A stretch of 64,000 nt of DNA from Halalkalicoccus paucihalophilus (GTDB taxonomy: Archaea > Halobacteriota > Halobacteria > Halobacteriales > Halalkalicoccaceae), in NCBI RefSeq assembly GCF_001593955.1, contig NZ_LTAZ01000004.1, forward strand, positions 682,001 through 746,000. The letters run 5' to 3'. Below, one piece after another: positions 27,218-36,990 of the stretch. The position numbers were made by a program, and so were the translations under genes. Numbering within the stretch: position 1 is the stretch's first letter; each line of letters begins with the position of its first letter. The notes under the pieces were generated by a model. It made no database searches. It saw only the letters and a list, made by a program, of their open reading frames with translations, and had not been told where the DNA came from.

Positions 27218-28525
27218 ATGGGAGACGACGTGACGAACCGTTCGGTCGTTTCGCGCGCCCGCGCGGTGATACCGGGCGGCGCACAGACCGGGTTGCGGGC
27301 ACAGGCGTACGACTTCGGCGAGATCGCGTTCTCGGGTGCGGCGGGTGCGACACTCGAAGCGGTCGATGGTGAGGTGTTCACCGACTACCACCTCGCGTTC
27401 GGGCCGATCGTACTGGGCCACGGCCATCCTCCGGTCGACGAGGCTGTAACCAACACGATCGACGAGGGCGTGCTCTACGGGACAGCGACCACGCCCCTCG
27501 AAGTGGAGGTCGCGGAACGCCTCGTCGATCTGGTTCCCAGTGCCGAGCAGGTGAACTTCTGTAACAGCGGTACCGAGGCGACCTATCACGCGATCCGGCT
27601 CGCACGCGCCTATACGGGCAACGACCGCGTCATCAAGTTCGAGGGCTGTTATCACGGCTGGCACGACTACGTGGACGTGAGCGTCTATCCCCCGCAGGAA
27701 CGGGTCGGGAAACGACATCCCGAATCGGACGGGATGCTCCCGGAAGCGGTCGAACACACCGAGGTTCTGCCCTTCAACGACCCCGGGGCGCTCGAAGACG
27801 CCTTCGAGGAGTTCGACGACGTCGCGGCGGTGATCTGCGAGCCGATCCCCCACTCGGTGGGCTGTCTGCTGCCCGAGGAGGGGTTCCTCGAGACCCTTCG
27901 AGAGGTCACGGCCGAAAATGACGTGCCCCTGATCTTCGACGAGGTGATCACCGGCTTTCGCCACTCCGCACGCGGGATGCAACACGAGTTCGGCGTGACG
28001 CCGGATCTCACCTGCTTGGCGAAGGCGATGGGCAACGGCTACCCGATCGCGGCGGTCTGTGGCCGGGAAAACCTCATGGCGCAAGCGGGCGGCGACAACA
28101 CATCGGGAGTCGTGATCAGCGGCACGTACTCGGGCCATCCAGTGGGACTTGCGGCGGCCCGCGAGACGCTACGATTACTCGAAACGGAGCCCGTCGTCGA
28201 GGAGATCTCGGCACTCGGCGAGCGCTACCGTGAGGGGCTCGAAGGGTTGTTGGCGGATCACGGAATCGAGGGGCGGGCCGTGGGCTACGGCAGCGTCTTC
28301 TCGCCGCAGTTCGGCGTCACCGGGGAGCCACGGAACTACGAGGACGTGCTCGGACTAGACGAGGAGCGGTTCGCGGAGTTCGCCCGCGGGATGCGCGAAC
28401 GGGGGCACTTCTTCACGCCGAACCCCTACAAGCGCCAGCATCTCTCGTGGGCTCACGGCGAGCGGGTGTTCGAGACGTATCTCGCCGACGCCGACGCGGT
28501 GCTCGGCTCGCTCACTTCGGGGTGA
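27218..28525 (+). CDS. Class III aminotransferase, glutamate-1-semialdehyde aminomutase-like
   Basis: A 435-residue PLP enzyme of the HemL group. NFCNSGTEATYHAIRLARAYTG near residue 110 binds the PLP phosphate, KFEGCYHGWHDY follows, VICEPI and LIFDEVITGFR carry the cofactor aspartate, and the lysine in LTCLAKAMGNGYPIAA near residue 268 forms the internal aldimine. The sequence begins NRSVVSRARAVIPGGAQTGLR, as in HemL-like aminotransferases. It stands apart from any haem genes here, so it may be a paralogue acting on another omega-amino compound. Confidence 0.82.
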   Translation: MGDDVTNRSVVSRARAVIPGGAQTGLRAQAYDFGEIAFSGAAGATLEAVDGEVFTDYHLAFGPIVLGHGHPPVDEAVTNTIDEGVLYGTATTPLEVEVAERLVDLVPSAEQVNFCNSGTEATYHAIRLARAYTGNDRVIKFEGCYHGWHDYVDVSVYPPQERVGKRHPESDGMLPEAVEHTEVLPFNDPGALEDAFEEFDDVAAVICEPIPHSVGCLLPEEGFLETLREVTAENDVPLIFDEVITGFRHSARGMQHEFGVTPDLTCLAKAMGNGYPIAAVCGRENLMAQAGGDNTSGVVISGTYSGHPVGLAAARETLRLLETEPVVEEISALGERYREGLEGLLADHGIEGRAVGYGSVFSPQFGVTGEPRNYEDVLGLDEERFAEFARGMRERGHFFTPNPYKRQHLSWAHGERVFETYLADADAVLGSLTSG

Positions 28526-28623
28526 TCCGGTGGCCTTAAGTATCCGAGCGGGATAGGTGCGGATGCATACACTGCAGGGGCAACGGGTCCCGAGTCCGGA
28601 AGGGCGACAGTACAGATCACGGT

Positions 28624-28706
28624 GTCGTGGTAGCCAAGCGGCCTAAGGCGCAGGGTTGCTAACTCTGTGGCGTTCAGCCTCCGGGGTTCGAATCCCCGCC
28701 ACGACG
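28624..28706 (+). tRNA. tRNA-Ser (anticodon GCT)
   Basis: An 83-nucleotide class II tRNA. Acceptor GTCGTGG/CCACGAC with discriminator G, D-arm GTAGCCAAGCGGCCTAAGGC, anticodon arm CAGGG-TTGCTAA-CTCTG reading AGC/AGT, a long variable arm and T-arm CGGGG-TTCGAAT-CCCCG. It sits just upstream of the rps13 operon, a common haloarchaeal arrangement, and may be co-transcribed. Confidence 0.95.
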
Positions 28707-28779
28707 CTACACTACCAGTCGTATCTGGTAGTCCACCACCGCAACGGATGCGGCCGGAAAGACCCCCGTACAGAGACAC

Positions 28780-29292
28780 ATGAGTGCAGAAGACCCAGAA
28801 CAACAGGACGGACAGGAGGACGACGAGGACCTCCAATACTTCGTTCGCATCGGGCAGACCGACCTCGATGGGACGAAGTCCGTCGAACGATCACTGAGCG
28901 AGATGAACGGTATCGGCCGAAGAGCGGCCAGAATCATCGCCCAGAACACCGGTATTTCGCGTACCGCGACGTTCGGGCGACTCGACGACGACGAGATCGA
29001 CGCCATCGTCGAGGAAGTCGAGGGCTTCGCCGAGAACAACCCCGAGTGGCTCGCGAACCACCAGGGCTACTACAGCGGCGAGGTCACCCACGAGACGGGT
29101 AACGACCTCGATCTTACCCGCCGGCAGGACATCAACCGCCTGCAGATGATCAGCGCCTACCGCGGCGTGCGCCACCAGCGCGGCCAGAAAGTCCGCGGCC
29201 AGCGTACCCGTTCGACCGGACGCTCGGAGGGGACCATCGGCGTGAACGTCGAGGCCATCAAGGAAGAGGCAGAAGAGGGTGGTGAAGAGTAA
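28780..29292 (+). CDS. rps13: 30S ribosomal protein S13 (uS13)
   Basis: A 170-residue protein with an acidic haloarchaeal N-terminal extension (SAEDPEQQDGQEDDEDLQYF). IGQTDLDGTKSVERSLSEMNGIGRRAARII is the S13 helix-hairpin-helix start; the C-terminal QMISAYRGVRHQRGQKVRG followed by RTRSTGR contacts 16S rRNA and the subunit bridge. First protein gene of the rps13-rps4-rps11-rpoD group; its stop overlaps the rps4 start (TAATG). Confidence 0.97.
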   Translation: MSAEDPEQQDGQEDDEDLQYFVRIGQTDLDGTKSVERSLSEMNGIGRRAARIIAQNTGISRTATFGRLDDDEIDAIVEEVEGFAENNPEWLANHQGYYSGEVTHETGNDLDLTRRQDINRLQMISAYRGVRHQRGQKVRGQRTRSTGRSEGTIGVNVEAIKEEAEEGGEE

Positions 29293-29816
29293 TGGCGCTC
29301 GGTAGCAACACCAAGTTCTACGAGACGCCGAACCACCCCTTCCAGGGCGAGCGCATCGCCAGCGAGCACTCGCTTGTGGGGCGCTATGGCCTGAAGAACA
29401 AGGAGGAGCTCTGGCGCGCCCAGTCCGAGCTGCGCTCGTTCCGCCGGGAGGCCCGCAGACTGCTGGGCCAGGCGCAGGGCGACGCCGACGACGCCGCAAG
29501 CGAGGGCGGGGAGTTCCTCTCCCGGCTCCAGCGCATCGGCATCCTCGGCACCGAGGAAGGCCTCGACGACGTCCTGTCGCTCGAGGTCACCGACCTGCTC
29601 GAACGGCGCCTCCAGACCGTCGCCTATCGCAAGGGCGTCGGTAACACGCCAAAGCAGGCCCGCCAGTTCATCACGCACGGCCACGTCACGGTCGAGAACC
29701 AGCGGGTGACGGTCCCCTCGTATATGGTACCCACCACCGAGGAGGACTCGGTGAGCTTCGACGAGAACAGCCCGCTCGCGGACGAACTACACCCCGAACG
29801 CGCGGAGGAACAATAG
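29292..29816 (+). CDS. rps4: 30S ribosomal protein S4 (uS4)
   Basis: A 174-residue small-subunit assembly protein. It begins ALGSNTKFYETPNHPFQGER, as in archaeal S4/eukaryotic S9, and carries the S4 RNA-binding fold at LERRLQTVAYRKGVGNTPKQ followed by ARQFITHGHVTVENQRVTVPS near residues 105-147. It has an acidic C-terminus. Overlaps rps13 by one base and abuts rps11. Confidence 0.97.
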   Translation: MALGSNTKFYETPNHPFQGERIASEHSLVGRYGLKNKEELWRAQSELRSFRREARRLLGQAQGDADDAASEGGEFLSRLQRIGILGTEEGLDDVLSLEVTDLLERRLQTVAYRKGVGNTPKQARQFITHGHVTVENQRVTVPSYMVPTTEEDSVSFDENSPLADELHPERAEEQ

Positions 29817-30206
29817 ATGAGCGAATCAGGAGACAGCAAGTGGGGCGTCGCACACGTCCACGCTTCGTTTAACAACACGGTCATCACGATCACCGACCAG
29901 ACCGGCGCCGAAACGATCGCCAAATCCTCGGGCGGCACGGTCGTGAAACAGAACCGCGACGAGGCCTCGCCCTATGCGGCGATGCAGATGGCCGAAACCG
30001 TCGCCCAAGAGGTCCTCGATGCTGGTATCGAGGGCGTCCACGTCCGCGTCCGCGGACCAGGCGGGAACCGCCAGCAGAACCCGGGTCCCGGTGCACAGGC
30101 GACGATCCGTGCGCTCGCGCGCGCCGGTCTGGAGATCGGACGCATCGAGGACGTCACGCCGATCCCGCACGACGGCTGTCGCGCCCCCAAAAACAGCGGG
30201 TTCTAG
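29817..30206 (+). CDS. rps11: 30S ribosomal protein S11 (uS11)
   Basis: A 129-residue platform protein. [20 protein letters not shown] and the C-terminal [21 protein letters not shown] are nearly invariant S11 blocks; [20 protein letters not shown] binds helix 45. It follows rps4 without a gap and is separated from rpoD by one base. Confidence 0.97.
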   Translation: MSESGDSKWGVAHVHASFNNTVITITDQTGAETIAKSSGGTVVKQNRDEASPYAAMQMAETVAQEVLDAGIEGVHVRVRGPGGNRQQNPGPGAQATIRALARAGLEIGRIEDVTPIPHDGCRAPKNSGF

Positions 30207-30207
30207 C

Positions 30208-30954
30208 ATGGAGGACGATTTCGACGTCGAGGTCATCGAACGCGACGACCGCAGCGCGCGGTTCCTCGTTCGGGGCGCGACGCCCGCGTTCGCAAACGGC
30301 ATCCGCCGGGCGATGATCGCGGACGTCCCAACCTTGGCGATCGATTCGGTCCGATTCATCGAGAACTCCTCGGTGATGTTCAACGAACAGCTCGCACTCC
30401 GACTCGGGCTCGTCCCGCTGTCGACGCCCGACGACTACGAATTCGGCGAGGAAGTGACCCTCGCACTCGACGTCGAGGGGCCCGCAACCGCCTACTCGGG
30501 CGACCTCGTGAGTTCGGACGAACAGGTCGAGCCCGCAGAGCAGAACGTGCCCATTATCGACCTCAAGGAGGGACAACGCCTCGAAATCGAGGCCGACGCG
30601 GTGCTGGACGTCGGACGCGACCACGCCAAACATCAGGGTGGGGTCGCGGTCGGCTACAGACATCTCCAGCGCGTGATCGTCGAGGGCGACCGCGGAGAGT
30701 TCGCCGAGGAGGAGGCAAACATCGTCCGTGGCGTCATCGAGACCGAAGAGGGCGAACTCGTTCCGACCAGCGAGTTCGACCACGATCTGACCGAGCGGTA
30801 TCCCGGCAAGGAACTGCGCGTCGAGGACGTCCCCGGCGCGTTCGTCTTCCACGTCGAGACCGACGGCTCGATGCCGGTCGAAGAACTGGTCGACCGGGCC
30901 GCCGCATCGCTCGGTGATCGCGCCCGCGAACTCGAAGACGCCGTCGCACTATAG
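30208..30954 (+). CDS. rpoD: DNA-directed RNA polymerase subunit D (Rpo3)
   Basis: A 248-residue alpha-like assembly subunit. [19 protein letters not shown] near residue 26 is the RNAP alpha/D motif that dimerises with subunit [11 protein letters not shown] follows. The central insert domain contains no cysteine anywhere in the protein, so the ferredoxin-like Fe-S cluster known from Sulfolobus Rpo3 is absent here. It is followed by tRNA-Leu and then rpl18e. Confidence 0.96.
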   Translation: MEDDFDVEVIERDDRSARFLVRGATPAFANGIRRAMIADVPTLAIDSVRFIENSSVMFNEQLALRLGLVPLSTPDDYEFGEEVTLALDVEGPATAYSGDLVSSDEQVEPAEQNVPIIDLKEGQRLEIEADAVLDVGRDHAKHQGGVAVGYRHLQRVIVEGDRGEFAEEEANIVRGVIETEEGELVPTSEFDHDLTERYPGKELRVEDVPGAFVFHVETDGSMPVEELVDRAAASLGDRARELEDAVAL

Positions 30955-31072
30955 CATCGTATGTGTCCCGCCACCCACCCCCCGGCGTTCGCTTTCGCGG
31001 AGAGCGACCGCTTTGGCCAGCGGTGGGTAACCGAAAGGGGTTTTACGGGGCAGAAACTACAGCAGACTGCGC

Positions 31073-31157
31073 GCAGGGATAGCCAAGTCTGGCCAACGGC
31101 GCAGCGTTCAGGGCGCTGTCTCGTAGGAGTCCGCAGGTTCAAATCCTGCTCCCTGCA
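31073..31157 (+). tRNA. tRNA-Leu (anticodon CAG)
   Basis: An 85-nucleotide class II tRNA. Acceptor GCAGGGA/TCCCTGC with discriminator A, anticodon arm CAGCG-TTCAGGG-CGCTG reading CTG, a variable arm containing TCTCGTAGGAGTC, and T-arm GCAGG-TTCAAAT-CCTGC. It is embedded between rpoD and rpl18e, as in other haloarchaea. Confidence 0.96.
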
Positions 31158-31202
31158 CTCCGCACCGACTTTTCCGCACCACCACTACACTCAGGAGGAA
31201 CT

Positions 31203-31556
31203 ATGAGTAAGACCAATCCGAGGCTCACCAGTCTCATCGCCGAATGCAAGTCGGTCTCCCGCGATTCGGGTGCCGACGTGTGGAGCGACATCGCAGACCG
31301 CCTCGAGAAACCACGCCGGACCCACGCCGAGGTCAACCTCGGTCGCATCGAACGGTACGCGACCGAAGACGAGACCGTCGTCGTACCCGGTAAGGTTCTC
31401 GGAAGCGGTGTGTTGCAAAAGAACGTCACCGTCGCGGCCGTCTCCTTTTCGGGGACCGCCGAGACGAAGATCGAACAGGCCGATGGCCAGGTCGTGCAGC
31501 TCGAAGAGGCCATCGAACAGAACCCGGACGGCAGCAACGTGAGGGTGATCGCATGA
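31203..31556 (+). CDS. rpl18e: 50S ribosomal protein L18e (eL18)
   Basis: A 117-residue protein of the archaeal/eukaryotic L18e family (related to bacterial L15). [20 protein letters not shown] at the N-terminus and [20 protein letters not shown] near residue 60 are typical. A ribosome-binding site AGGAGG lies at 31193-31198. The stop overlaps the rpl13 start (ATGA). Confidence 0.96.
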   Translation: MSKTNPRLTSLIAECKSVSRDSGADVWSDIADRLEKPRRTHAEVNLGRIERYATEDETVVVPGKVLGSGVLQKNVTVAAVSFSGTAETKIEQADGQVVQLEEAIEQNPDGSNVRVIA

Positions 31557-31990
31557 GCGTCGCCGAGTTCGAGGCCGACCTCGTCGTCGACGCCCGCGAT
31601 TGCATCCTCGGACGCGTCGCGAGTCAGGTCGCGGAAGCGGCCCTCTCGGGCCAGCGTGTGGCCGTCGTGAACGCCGAATCGGCCGTCATCACGGGCAACG
31701 ATGATGACATCATGAGCGTCTACCAGAAGCGAGCCGAGGTCGGAAGCGACCGCGGTCCGTACTATCCCAAACGACCCGACGGTCTCATGAAACGCGCGAT
31801 CCGTGGGATGATCCCGTACAAGACGACCCGCGGCCGCGAGGCGTTCGAGAACGTCCGCGTCTACGTCGGCAACCCCCACGACCGCGACGCGGAGGTCTTA
31901 GAGGGAACGTCGCTGGATCGCCTTTCGCACATCAAGTTCGTCCAGTTGGGCGAAGTAAGCGAGAACCTGGGGGCAAACGTCACATGGTAA
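31553..31990 (+). CDS. rpl13: 50S ribosomal protein L13 (uL13)
   Basis: A 145-residue large-subunit assembly protein. [31 protein letters not shown], and [20 protein letters not shown] followed by VRVYVGNPH are conserved L13 blocks. It overlaps rpl18e by four bases and rps9 by seven. Confidence 0.97.
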   Translation: MSVAEFEADLVVDARDCILGRVASQVAEAALSGQRVAVVNAESAVITGNDDDIMSVYQKRAEVGSDRGPYYPKRPDGLMKRAIRGMIPYKTTRGREAFENVRVYVGNPHDRDAEVLEGTSLDRLSHIKFVQLGEVSENLGANVTW

Positions 31991-32379
31991 CGAACACTAG
32001 CGGGAAGAAGAAAACGGCCATCGCGCGTGCCACCGTCCAAGACGGCGAGGGACGCGTTCGTATCAACTCCCAGCCCGTCGAGCTGGTCGAACCGGAGATC
32101 GCCCGCCTGAAGATGCTCGAACCGTTTCGTATCGTCGGCGACATCCGAGACGGCGTCGACATCGACGTCGACGTCCAGGGCGGCGGCTACAACGGCCAGG
32201 CCGACGCGGTCCGGACCGCGATCGCGCGCGGACTGGTCGAGTTCCGAAACGACGCCGAACTGCGCGACGCGTACATGGAGTTCGACCGCTCCCTGCTAGT
32301 GAACGACGTGCGCCAGTCCGAACCGAAGAAGTGGGGCGGGCCCGGTGCGCGGGCGCGCTACCAGAAGTCCTACCGCTAG
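31984..32379 (+). CDS. rps9: 30S ribosomal protein S9 (uS9)
   Basis: A 131-residue protein beginning [20 protein letters not shown]. The C-terminal [17 protein letters not shown] is the basic tail that reaches the P-site tRNA anticodon stem. The start lies inside the end of rpl13. Confidence 0.97.
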   Translation: MVTNTSGKKKTAIARATVQDGEGRVRINSQPVELVEPEIARLKMLEPFRIVGDIRDGVDIDVDVQGGGYNGQADAVRTAIARGLVEFRNDAELRDAYMEFDRSLLVNDVRQSEPKKWGGPGARARYQKSYR

Positions 32380-32390
32380 GTGATTCACCC

Positions 32391-32582
32391 ATGATGGTAC
32401 CAGTCCGGTGTTTCACGTGTGGTAACGTCGTCGGCGAGCACTGGGAGGCCTTTACGGCCCGCGTCGACGAGGGGGAGGACCCAGCCGAGGTGCTCGACGA
32501 CCTAGGCGTCTCGCGTCACTGCTGTCGCCGGATGCTCGTCTCGCACACCGACCTCGTCGACGTGGTCGCACCCTACCAATGA
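32391..32582 (+). CDS. rpoN: DNA-directed RNA polymerase subunit N (Rpo10)
   Basis: A 63-residue zinc-bundle subunit. [21 protein letters not shown] carries the first CxxC and [12 protein letters not shown] the paired cysteines that complete the zinc site. It helps assemble the subunit D/L platform. The longer open frame in the track starts inside rps9 and is not real. Overlaps rpoK by four bases. Confidence 0.96.
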   Translation: MMVPVRCFTCGNVVGEHWEAFTARVDEGEDPAEVLDDLGVSRHCCRRMLVSHTDLVDVVAPYQ

Positions 32583-32758
32583 CGAACCAACAGTTCAGCC
32601 GGTACGAGAAGGCCCGCATCCTCGGCGCGAGAGCGCTGCAGGTGTCCTACGGTGCGCCCGTGTTGGTCGAAACGGATCAATCGGAGCCGATCCTGATCGC
32701 CGCCGAGGAGTACGACGCGGGGGCGCTTCCCTTCACCGTCCGGCGGGGTGGACAATGA
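32579..32758 (+). CDS. rpoK: DNA-directed RNA polymerase subunit K (Rpo6)
   Basis: A short 59-residue gene between rpoN and eno. The sequence [20 protein letters not shown], then [16 protein letters not shown] and the final [10 protein letters not shown], is the conserved omega/Rpb6 core. It stabilises the largest polymerase subunit. The start overlaps the rpoN stop (ATGA) and the stop overlaps the eno start, so all three are coupled. Confidence 0.95.
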   Translation: MTNQQFSRYEKARILGARALQVSYGAPVLVETDQSEPILIAAEEYDAGALPFTVRRGGQ

Positions 32759-33960
32759 CGCAGATCGTCGACGTCAGGCTGCGTCGGATCCTCGATTCGC
32801 GTGGCAACGGTACCGTCGAGGCCGACGTGCTCACCGAGAGCGGCGGGTTCGGCCGCGGGGCCGCCCCGAGCGGCGCGAGTACGGGCGAACACGAGGCGAT
32901 CGAACTCGCCCCCGAGGAAGCGATCGCCGCCGCCCGCGAACGGGCAGTGCCCCGACTCGTCGACGAAGTGTACGCCGGCGATCAGCGGAGCGTCGACGCG
33001 GCGCTTCACGCCGCCGACGGTACCGACGACTTCTCGGAGATCGGCGCGAACTCCGCGGTTGCGATCAGCATGGCCGCCGCCAAAGCCGGCGCGGACATGC
33101 TCGGCGCGCCGCTGTATCAGCATTTAGGGGGGGCGTTCCGGGGGGAGAACTTCCCCATACCGCTCGGAAACGTCGTCGGCGGGGGCGAACACGCCGCCGA
33201 CGCCACGGACATCCAGGAGTTCCTCTCGGCACCGGTCGGCGCGCCGAGCGTGACCGACGCGGTGTTCGCCAACGCCGCGGTCCACGGCGAGATCCACGAT
33301 ATCCTCGCCGAGCGCTCGATTCCAGCAGGAAAGGGCGACGAGGGTGCGTGGGCGCCCTCCGTGGATGACGAGGAAGCCTTCGAGATCGTGGCCGAGGCGA
33401 CCGAGACGGTCAGTGGGGAAGTCGGCTTCGAGATCGGTTTCGGACTCGACGTCGCGGCCGCCGAGATGTACGACGAAGAGGACGAGGAGTACGTCTACAG
33501 CGACCGGACGCGCTCGACGGAGGAGCAGATCGACTACATCGCGGAGCTCGTCTCCGAGTACGATCTGGTCTACGTCGAGGACCCCCTCGACGAGAACGAC
33601 TTCGAGGCGTTTGCCGACCTGACCGAGAAAGTCGGCGAGCAGACACTCATCTGTGGGGACGACCTGTTCGTCACCAACACCGAGCGTCTCTCGCAGGGGA
33701 TCGAGCAGGGATCGGCCAACTCGATCCTGATCAAGCCCAACCAGATCGGCACGCTGACGGACGCCTTCGACGCGATCGAACTCGCGACGCGAAACGGCAT
33801 CGAGCCGGTCGTCTCGCACCGTTCGGGCGAGACCGAGGACACCACGATCGCACACCTCGCCGTAGCGACAGACGCCCCCTTCATCAAGACGGGCGCGGCC
33901 GGCGGCGAGCGAACCGCCAAACTCAACGAACTCATCCGCATCGCGGAGGACGCATTATGA
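32755..33960 (+). CDS. eno: Enolase
   Basis: A 401-residue glycolytic/gluconeogenic enzyme interconverting 2-phosphoglycerate and phosphoenolpyruvate. [16 protein letters not shown] begins it; [19 protein letters not shown] is the mobile loop; the metal ligands lie in [20 protein letters not shown] and [10 protein letters not shown]; the catalytic lysine is in [13 protein letters not shown], and [20 protein letters not shown] follows. Its place between rpoK and rps2 is conserved in archaea. It overlaps both neighbours by four bases. Confidence 0.97.
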   Translation: MTQIVDVRLRRILDSRGNGTVEADVLTESGGFGRGAAPSGASTGEHEAIELAPEEAIAAARERAVPRLVDEVYAGDQRSVDAALHAADGTDDFSEIGANSAVAISMAAAKAGADMLGAPLYQHLGGAFRGENFPIPLGNVVGGGEHAADATDIQEFLSAPVGAPSVTDAVFANAAVHGEIHDILAERSIPAGKGDEGAWAPSVDDEEAFEIVAEATETVSGEVGFEIGFGLDVAAAEMYDEEDEEYVYSDRTRSTEEQIDYIAELVSEYDLVYVEDPLDENDFEAFADLTEKVGEQTLICGDDLFVTNTERLSQGIEQGSANSILIKPNQIGTLTDAFDAIELATRNGIEPVVSHRSGETEDTTIAHLAVATDAPFIKTGAAGGERTAKLNELIRIAEDAL

Positions 33961-34766
33961 GCAACGAACCAAACCAAGACGGGCTCGACGCGGCCGAGGA
34001 GGAGATCGACGAGGAACCCGAACCCGAAGCGGGCGGGAACCCCGAGGTCGATCCCGACGAGGACGTCAGAGCTGAGACCGAGGAACCGACCGCCGACGCC
34101 GACACCGAGGAGGCCGAGGCCGAACCAGACACAGAGGAGGACCCAGCCGGACCGTCGCTCGACGAGGACGTCATGCCCGACGACGAGGCAGACCTCCTCA
34201 TTCCGGTCGAGGAGTACCTCGGCGCGGGGGCCCACATCGGGACCCAGCAGAAGACCCAGGACATGGAGCGGTTCATCCACCGCGTGCGCACGGATGGACT
34301 GTACGTGCTGGACATCTCGAAAACCGACGAGCGCATCCGCACCGCTGCGGACTTCCTCTCGAACTACGACCCCGAGCAGGTGCTGGTGACCTCCTCCCGG
34401 CAGTACGGCCGGTTCCCGGCCGAGAAGTTCGCCGAGACGATCGGCGCGCGCGCCCGGACCGGACGGTTCATCCCCGGCACGCTGACCAACCCGAAGTACG
34501 ATGGCTACATCGAACCCGACGTGCTCGTGGTGACCGACCCGATCGGCGACGCGCAGGCCGTGACGGAGGCGATCACGGTCGGTATCCCCGTGATCGCGAT
34601 GTGTGACTCGAACAACTCGACGAGCAACGTCGACCTCGTGATCCCGACGAACAACAAGGGCCGCAAGGCGCTGTCGGTCGTCTACTGGCTACTGGCCAAC
34701 GAGACGCTTGATCGGCGCGGTGCCGATACGGTCTACGCGCTCGAAGACTTCGAGAGCGGGATCTAG
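33957..34766 (+). CDS. rps2: 30S ribosomal protein S2 (uS2)
   Basis: A 269-residue protein. The first 70 residues are an extremely acidic, low-complexity extension ([20 protein letters not shown] and similar) before the S2 core starting [20 protein letters not shown]. The core has RAARTG-like [15 protein letters not shown] and [21 protein letters not shown]. It is the last gene of this operon here and is followed directly by a T-run terminator. Confidence 0.96.
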   Translation: MSNEPNQDGLDAAEEEIDEEPEPEAGGNPEVDPDEDVRAETEEPTADADTEEAEAEPDTEEDPAGPSLDEDVMPDDEADLLIPVEEYLGAGAHIGTQQKTQDMERFIHRVRTDGLYVLDISKTDERIRTAADFLSNYDPEQVLVTSSRQYGRFPAEKFAETIGARARTGRFIPGTLTNPKYDGYIEPDVLVVTDPIGDAQAVTEAITVGIPVIAMCDSNNSTSNVDLVIPTNNKGRKALSVVYWLLANETLDRRGADTVYALEDFESGI

Positions 34767-34771
34767 CGACC

Positions 34772-34780
34772 GGTTTTTTA
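34772..34780 (+). terminator. T-run terminator after rps2
   Basis: Six consecutive T residues (34774-34779) follow a short GC-rich ACCGG seven bases after the rps2 stop. A U-rich run is enough for archaeal termination, so the ribosomal operon probably ends here before the polysaccharide island. Confidence 0.5.
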
Positions 34781-35417
34781 ACTGAGAGATCACCCGTCAG
34801 CCGATCGTAACCCGTTTTGCCAGACGAGGGAGACGAAGCGCCCGTGAACCATCCGTAGACGTCTCCGTTTTCCGTGATCTCTGAATCGCTCGAACGAGCC
34901 GTACGGCGGTTCCGGACATGACCGATAGCGAGATTCGGAACGGTCGAAGTTCTGATAGTGATCGGTTCGAATTACTATTGTTTTTCCGATCAGTCCCGTT
35001 GCCCGTTGGGGTTCCGCTAGAACACGCTAGAGAGAGGGGACGAATTCCCATCGACGGCCGGATTTAACGGCTCGTAATTACCCGTCTATCGTCCGAACCG
35101 GATGCGGAGAGGACTTCGACTCTCCGACTCGATGAACGATCCGCTATCGGTGCTGTTAGGGCAATCGGACTGATTAAACGTTCAACGTATCGATTAACCA
35201 CCCAATTACGAAAACATATTTGCCAATTAACTAATAGCCCTTCGCTCATCGTCTTGACCTGTCTGACGGCTAGTCAGCCAGGGGTGGGATATATGAGTCA
35301 GGGCTATATACCGCAGGAAGGGGAACAGACGATCTCACGGACAGAGAGGTGTCTAACACGCAGTTTCGGGGAACGAGCCACCGATTCGATCGGTCGGACA
35401 ACTGCCGGGGGCTAACG
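34781..35417. other. Long non-coding gap at the left edge of the polysaccharide island
   Basis: About 640 bases with no supported gene. Reading frames on the minus strand are basic, serine/arginine-rich and unconvincing. The stretch is AT-richer than the operon on its left. The only assignable signal is the TATA-like GCTATATACC near its right end. It is the junction between conserved rps2 and the glycan genes, so a remnant of an insertion is possible. Confidence 0.5.
35303..35312 (+). promoter_or_regulatory. TATA-like box at island left end
   Basis: GCTATATACC would set transcription start near 35333, giving an 85-base leader for the ATG at 35418 or a short one for the GTG at 35349. Confidence 0.5.
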
Positions 35418-36728
35418 ATGTCGCAGTACACCCCCGAAAAGGAGATCTACAAGACGGAACACTCGAAACCGGCGATCGGTCTGATCGCAACTCGAGAGAA
35501 CGAGGCCGAGCTGACCCGAACGATCCTCCAAGCGACTCGACAGGGCTACGACGTTCTGGTGACCCATGGCGAGGAGACCGAACCGGAAGCGGTCGATCTC
35601 GCACGGATGCTCGACGCACGGATCGTCTATCCGGATCACGCCGATACCGATCGGGAGTCGCTGGTCTCGACGTTGGCGGTCGCCGCACGGACGGCTGGCT
35701 ATCCGGGATTGATCTATCAGTCGTCCGATTTTTCCGCGATCGACTACGCGCAAAGCGAGACGGAGCTCACTGAGGGTACCGGTTTCGCCGTCGAGGCGGT
35801 TCCGACGAGCGCCGTCCGTCAACGGCCCTCGATCGTCATCGGGATCCCCGCGTACAACGAAGCGGGATCGATTGAACACGTCGTCGAGGCGGCCGAGAAA
35901 TACGGCGATCGTGTGCTCGTCGTCGACGACGGGAGCCGTGACGACACCGCGCTTCTGGCCCGCGAGGCAGGTGCGGACGTCATCGAACACGAGTACAACC
36001 GCGGTTACGGAGCGGCGCTCAAAACGCTCTTTCGTGCCGCTGACAGGCAGGACGCGAGACATCTCGTGATCCTCGATGCCGACGATCAGCACGATCCGGC
36101 CGATATTCCGCGACTCGTTGCGGCACAGCGTGAGGCCGACGCGGAGATCGTCATCGGAAGCCGATTCGTCGACGGTGCGGCTGCCGATATTCCCCGATAC
36201 CGGCGACTCGGACTGTTCGTCGTCAACACGCTCACGAACATGAGTATCGGGGCGTTTCACCCGAGTAAACGGATCTCCGACACACAGAGCGGTTTTCGAG
36301 CCTACAACCGGCGTGCGATCGCGGGATTGGCCGACGACGAGACGATCGGAAGTCAGATGAACGCCAGTACTGATATCCTCTATCACGCCCATCAGCGGGG
36401 ATACGGGATCGAGGAGGTCGGAATCAGGGTCCGGTACGACGTCGCGAACGCGAGTAGCCACGACCCGATCTCCCACGGCTACAACCTCGTGAACAACATC
36501 TCCACGACCGTTCAGAACACACATCCGTTGATCAGCCTCGGAACGCCGGGGGTTTTGAGTCTCGTTTTAGGTATCAGTGGTCTCTACTGGCTCGTCTCCG
36601 TCTTCCTCGCGACGGGGTCGTTATCGTTCGTCCTTACGGCCCTCTCCGCGTTGTTCTGCTTCGGTGGTTTCTTCGCCTGTATCGCCGCGGTTATTCTCCA
36701 CTCCTTGAAAGTATCGAAAAGCAGATAA
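35418..36728 (+). CDS. GT2 glycosyltransferase (dolichyl-phosphate mannosyltransferase-like) with extra N-terminal domain and two C-terminal helices
   Basis: A 436-residue protein. Residues about 138-335 are a GT2 domain: VIGIPAYNEAGSIEHVVE, VVDDGSRDDT, a DxD region VILDADDQHDP near 218, and SDTQSGFRAY near 287. Two membrane helices near 375-397 and 404-430 anchor it, as in AglD/DPM1-type enzymes that load sugar onto dolichyl phosphate. Residues about 15-125 (AIGLIATRENEAELTRTILQ; DARIVYPDHADTD; GLIYQSSDF) look like a degenerate second Rossmann/GT half-domain lacking a catalytic DxD. A GTG start at 35349 would add 23 residues. First gene of the island. Confidence 0.85.
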   Translation: MSQYTPEKEIYKTEHSKPAIGLIATRENEAELTRTILQATRQGYDVLVTHGEETEPEAVDLARMLDARIVYPDHADTDRESLVSTLAVAARTAGYPGLIYQSSDFSAIDYAQSETELTEGTGFAVEAVPTSAVRQRPSIVIGIPAYNEAGSIEHVVEAAEKYGDRVLVVDDGSRDDTALLAREAGADVIEHEYNRGYGAALKTLFRAADRQDARHLVILDADDQHDPADIPRLVAAQREADAEIVIGSRFVDGAAADIPRYRRLGLFVVNTLTNMSIGAFHPSKRISDTQSGFRAYNRRAIAGLADDETIGSQMNASTDILYHAHQRGYGIEEVGIRVRYDVANASSHDPISHGYNLVNNISTTVQNTHPLISLGTPGVLSLVLGISGLYWLVSVFLATGSLSFVLTALSALFCFGGFFACIAAVILHSLKVSKSR

Positions 36729-36990
36729 TAGTATCCGTACGACTGCTTCGTTCTTCCCTCTGGACCTGAATAAATCATCCAATACGTTTTTATCGGGATC
36801 ATTAATCGCGTTCTACCGAACCGGTTTCGTGGGAGTCGAGTGCTTTAGGGACCGATAGGATGAATGAACGGCTTTTTCGGCTCCGTTCGACGTGTTTCTC
36901 CCGGCCCGGTCGGGATAGTCACGTTCGAACGCCGGGACAGATGTTACGATGGTGATAATAAAGTACGGTTCGGGCGGTAGTTTCACGCAC

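Noticed and set aside
32748-33368. 206-codon frame overlapping rpoK and eno
   Set aside because: Extremely arginine-rich out-of-frame reading of enolase.
34797-35051. 84-codon minus-strand frame in the gap after rps2
   Set aside because: Basic, serine/arginine-rich sequence unlike haloarchaeal proteins, no promoter or ribosome-binding signal.
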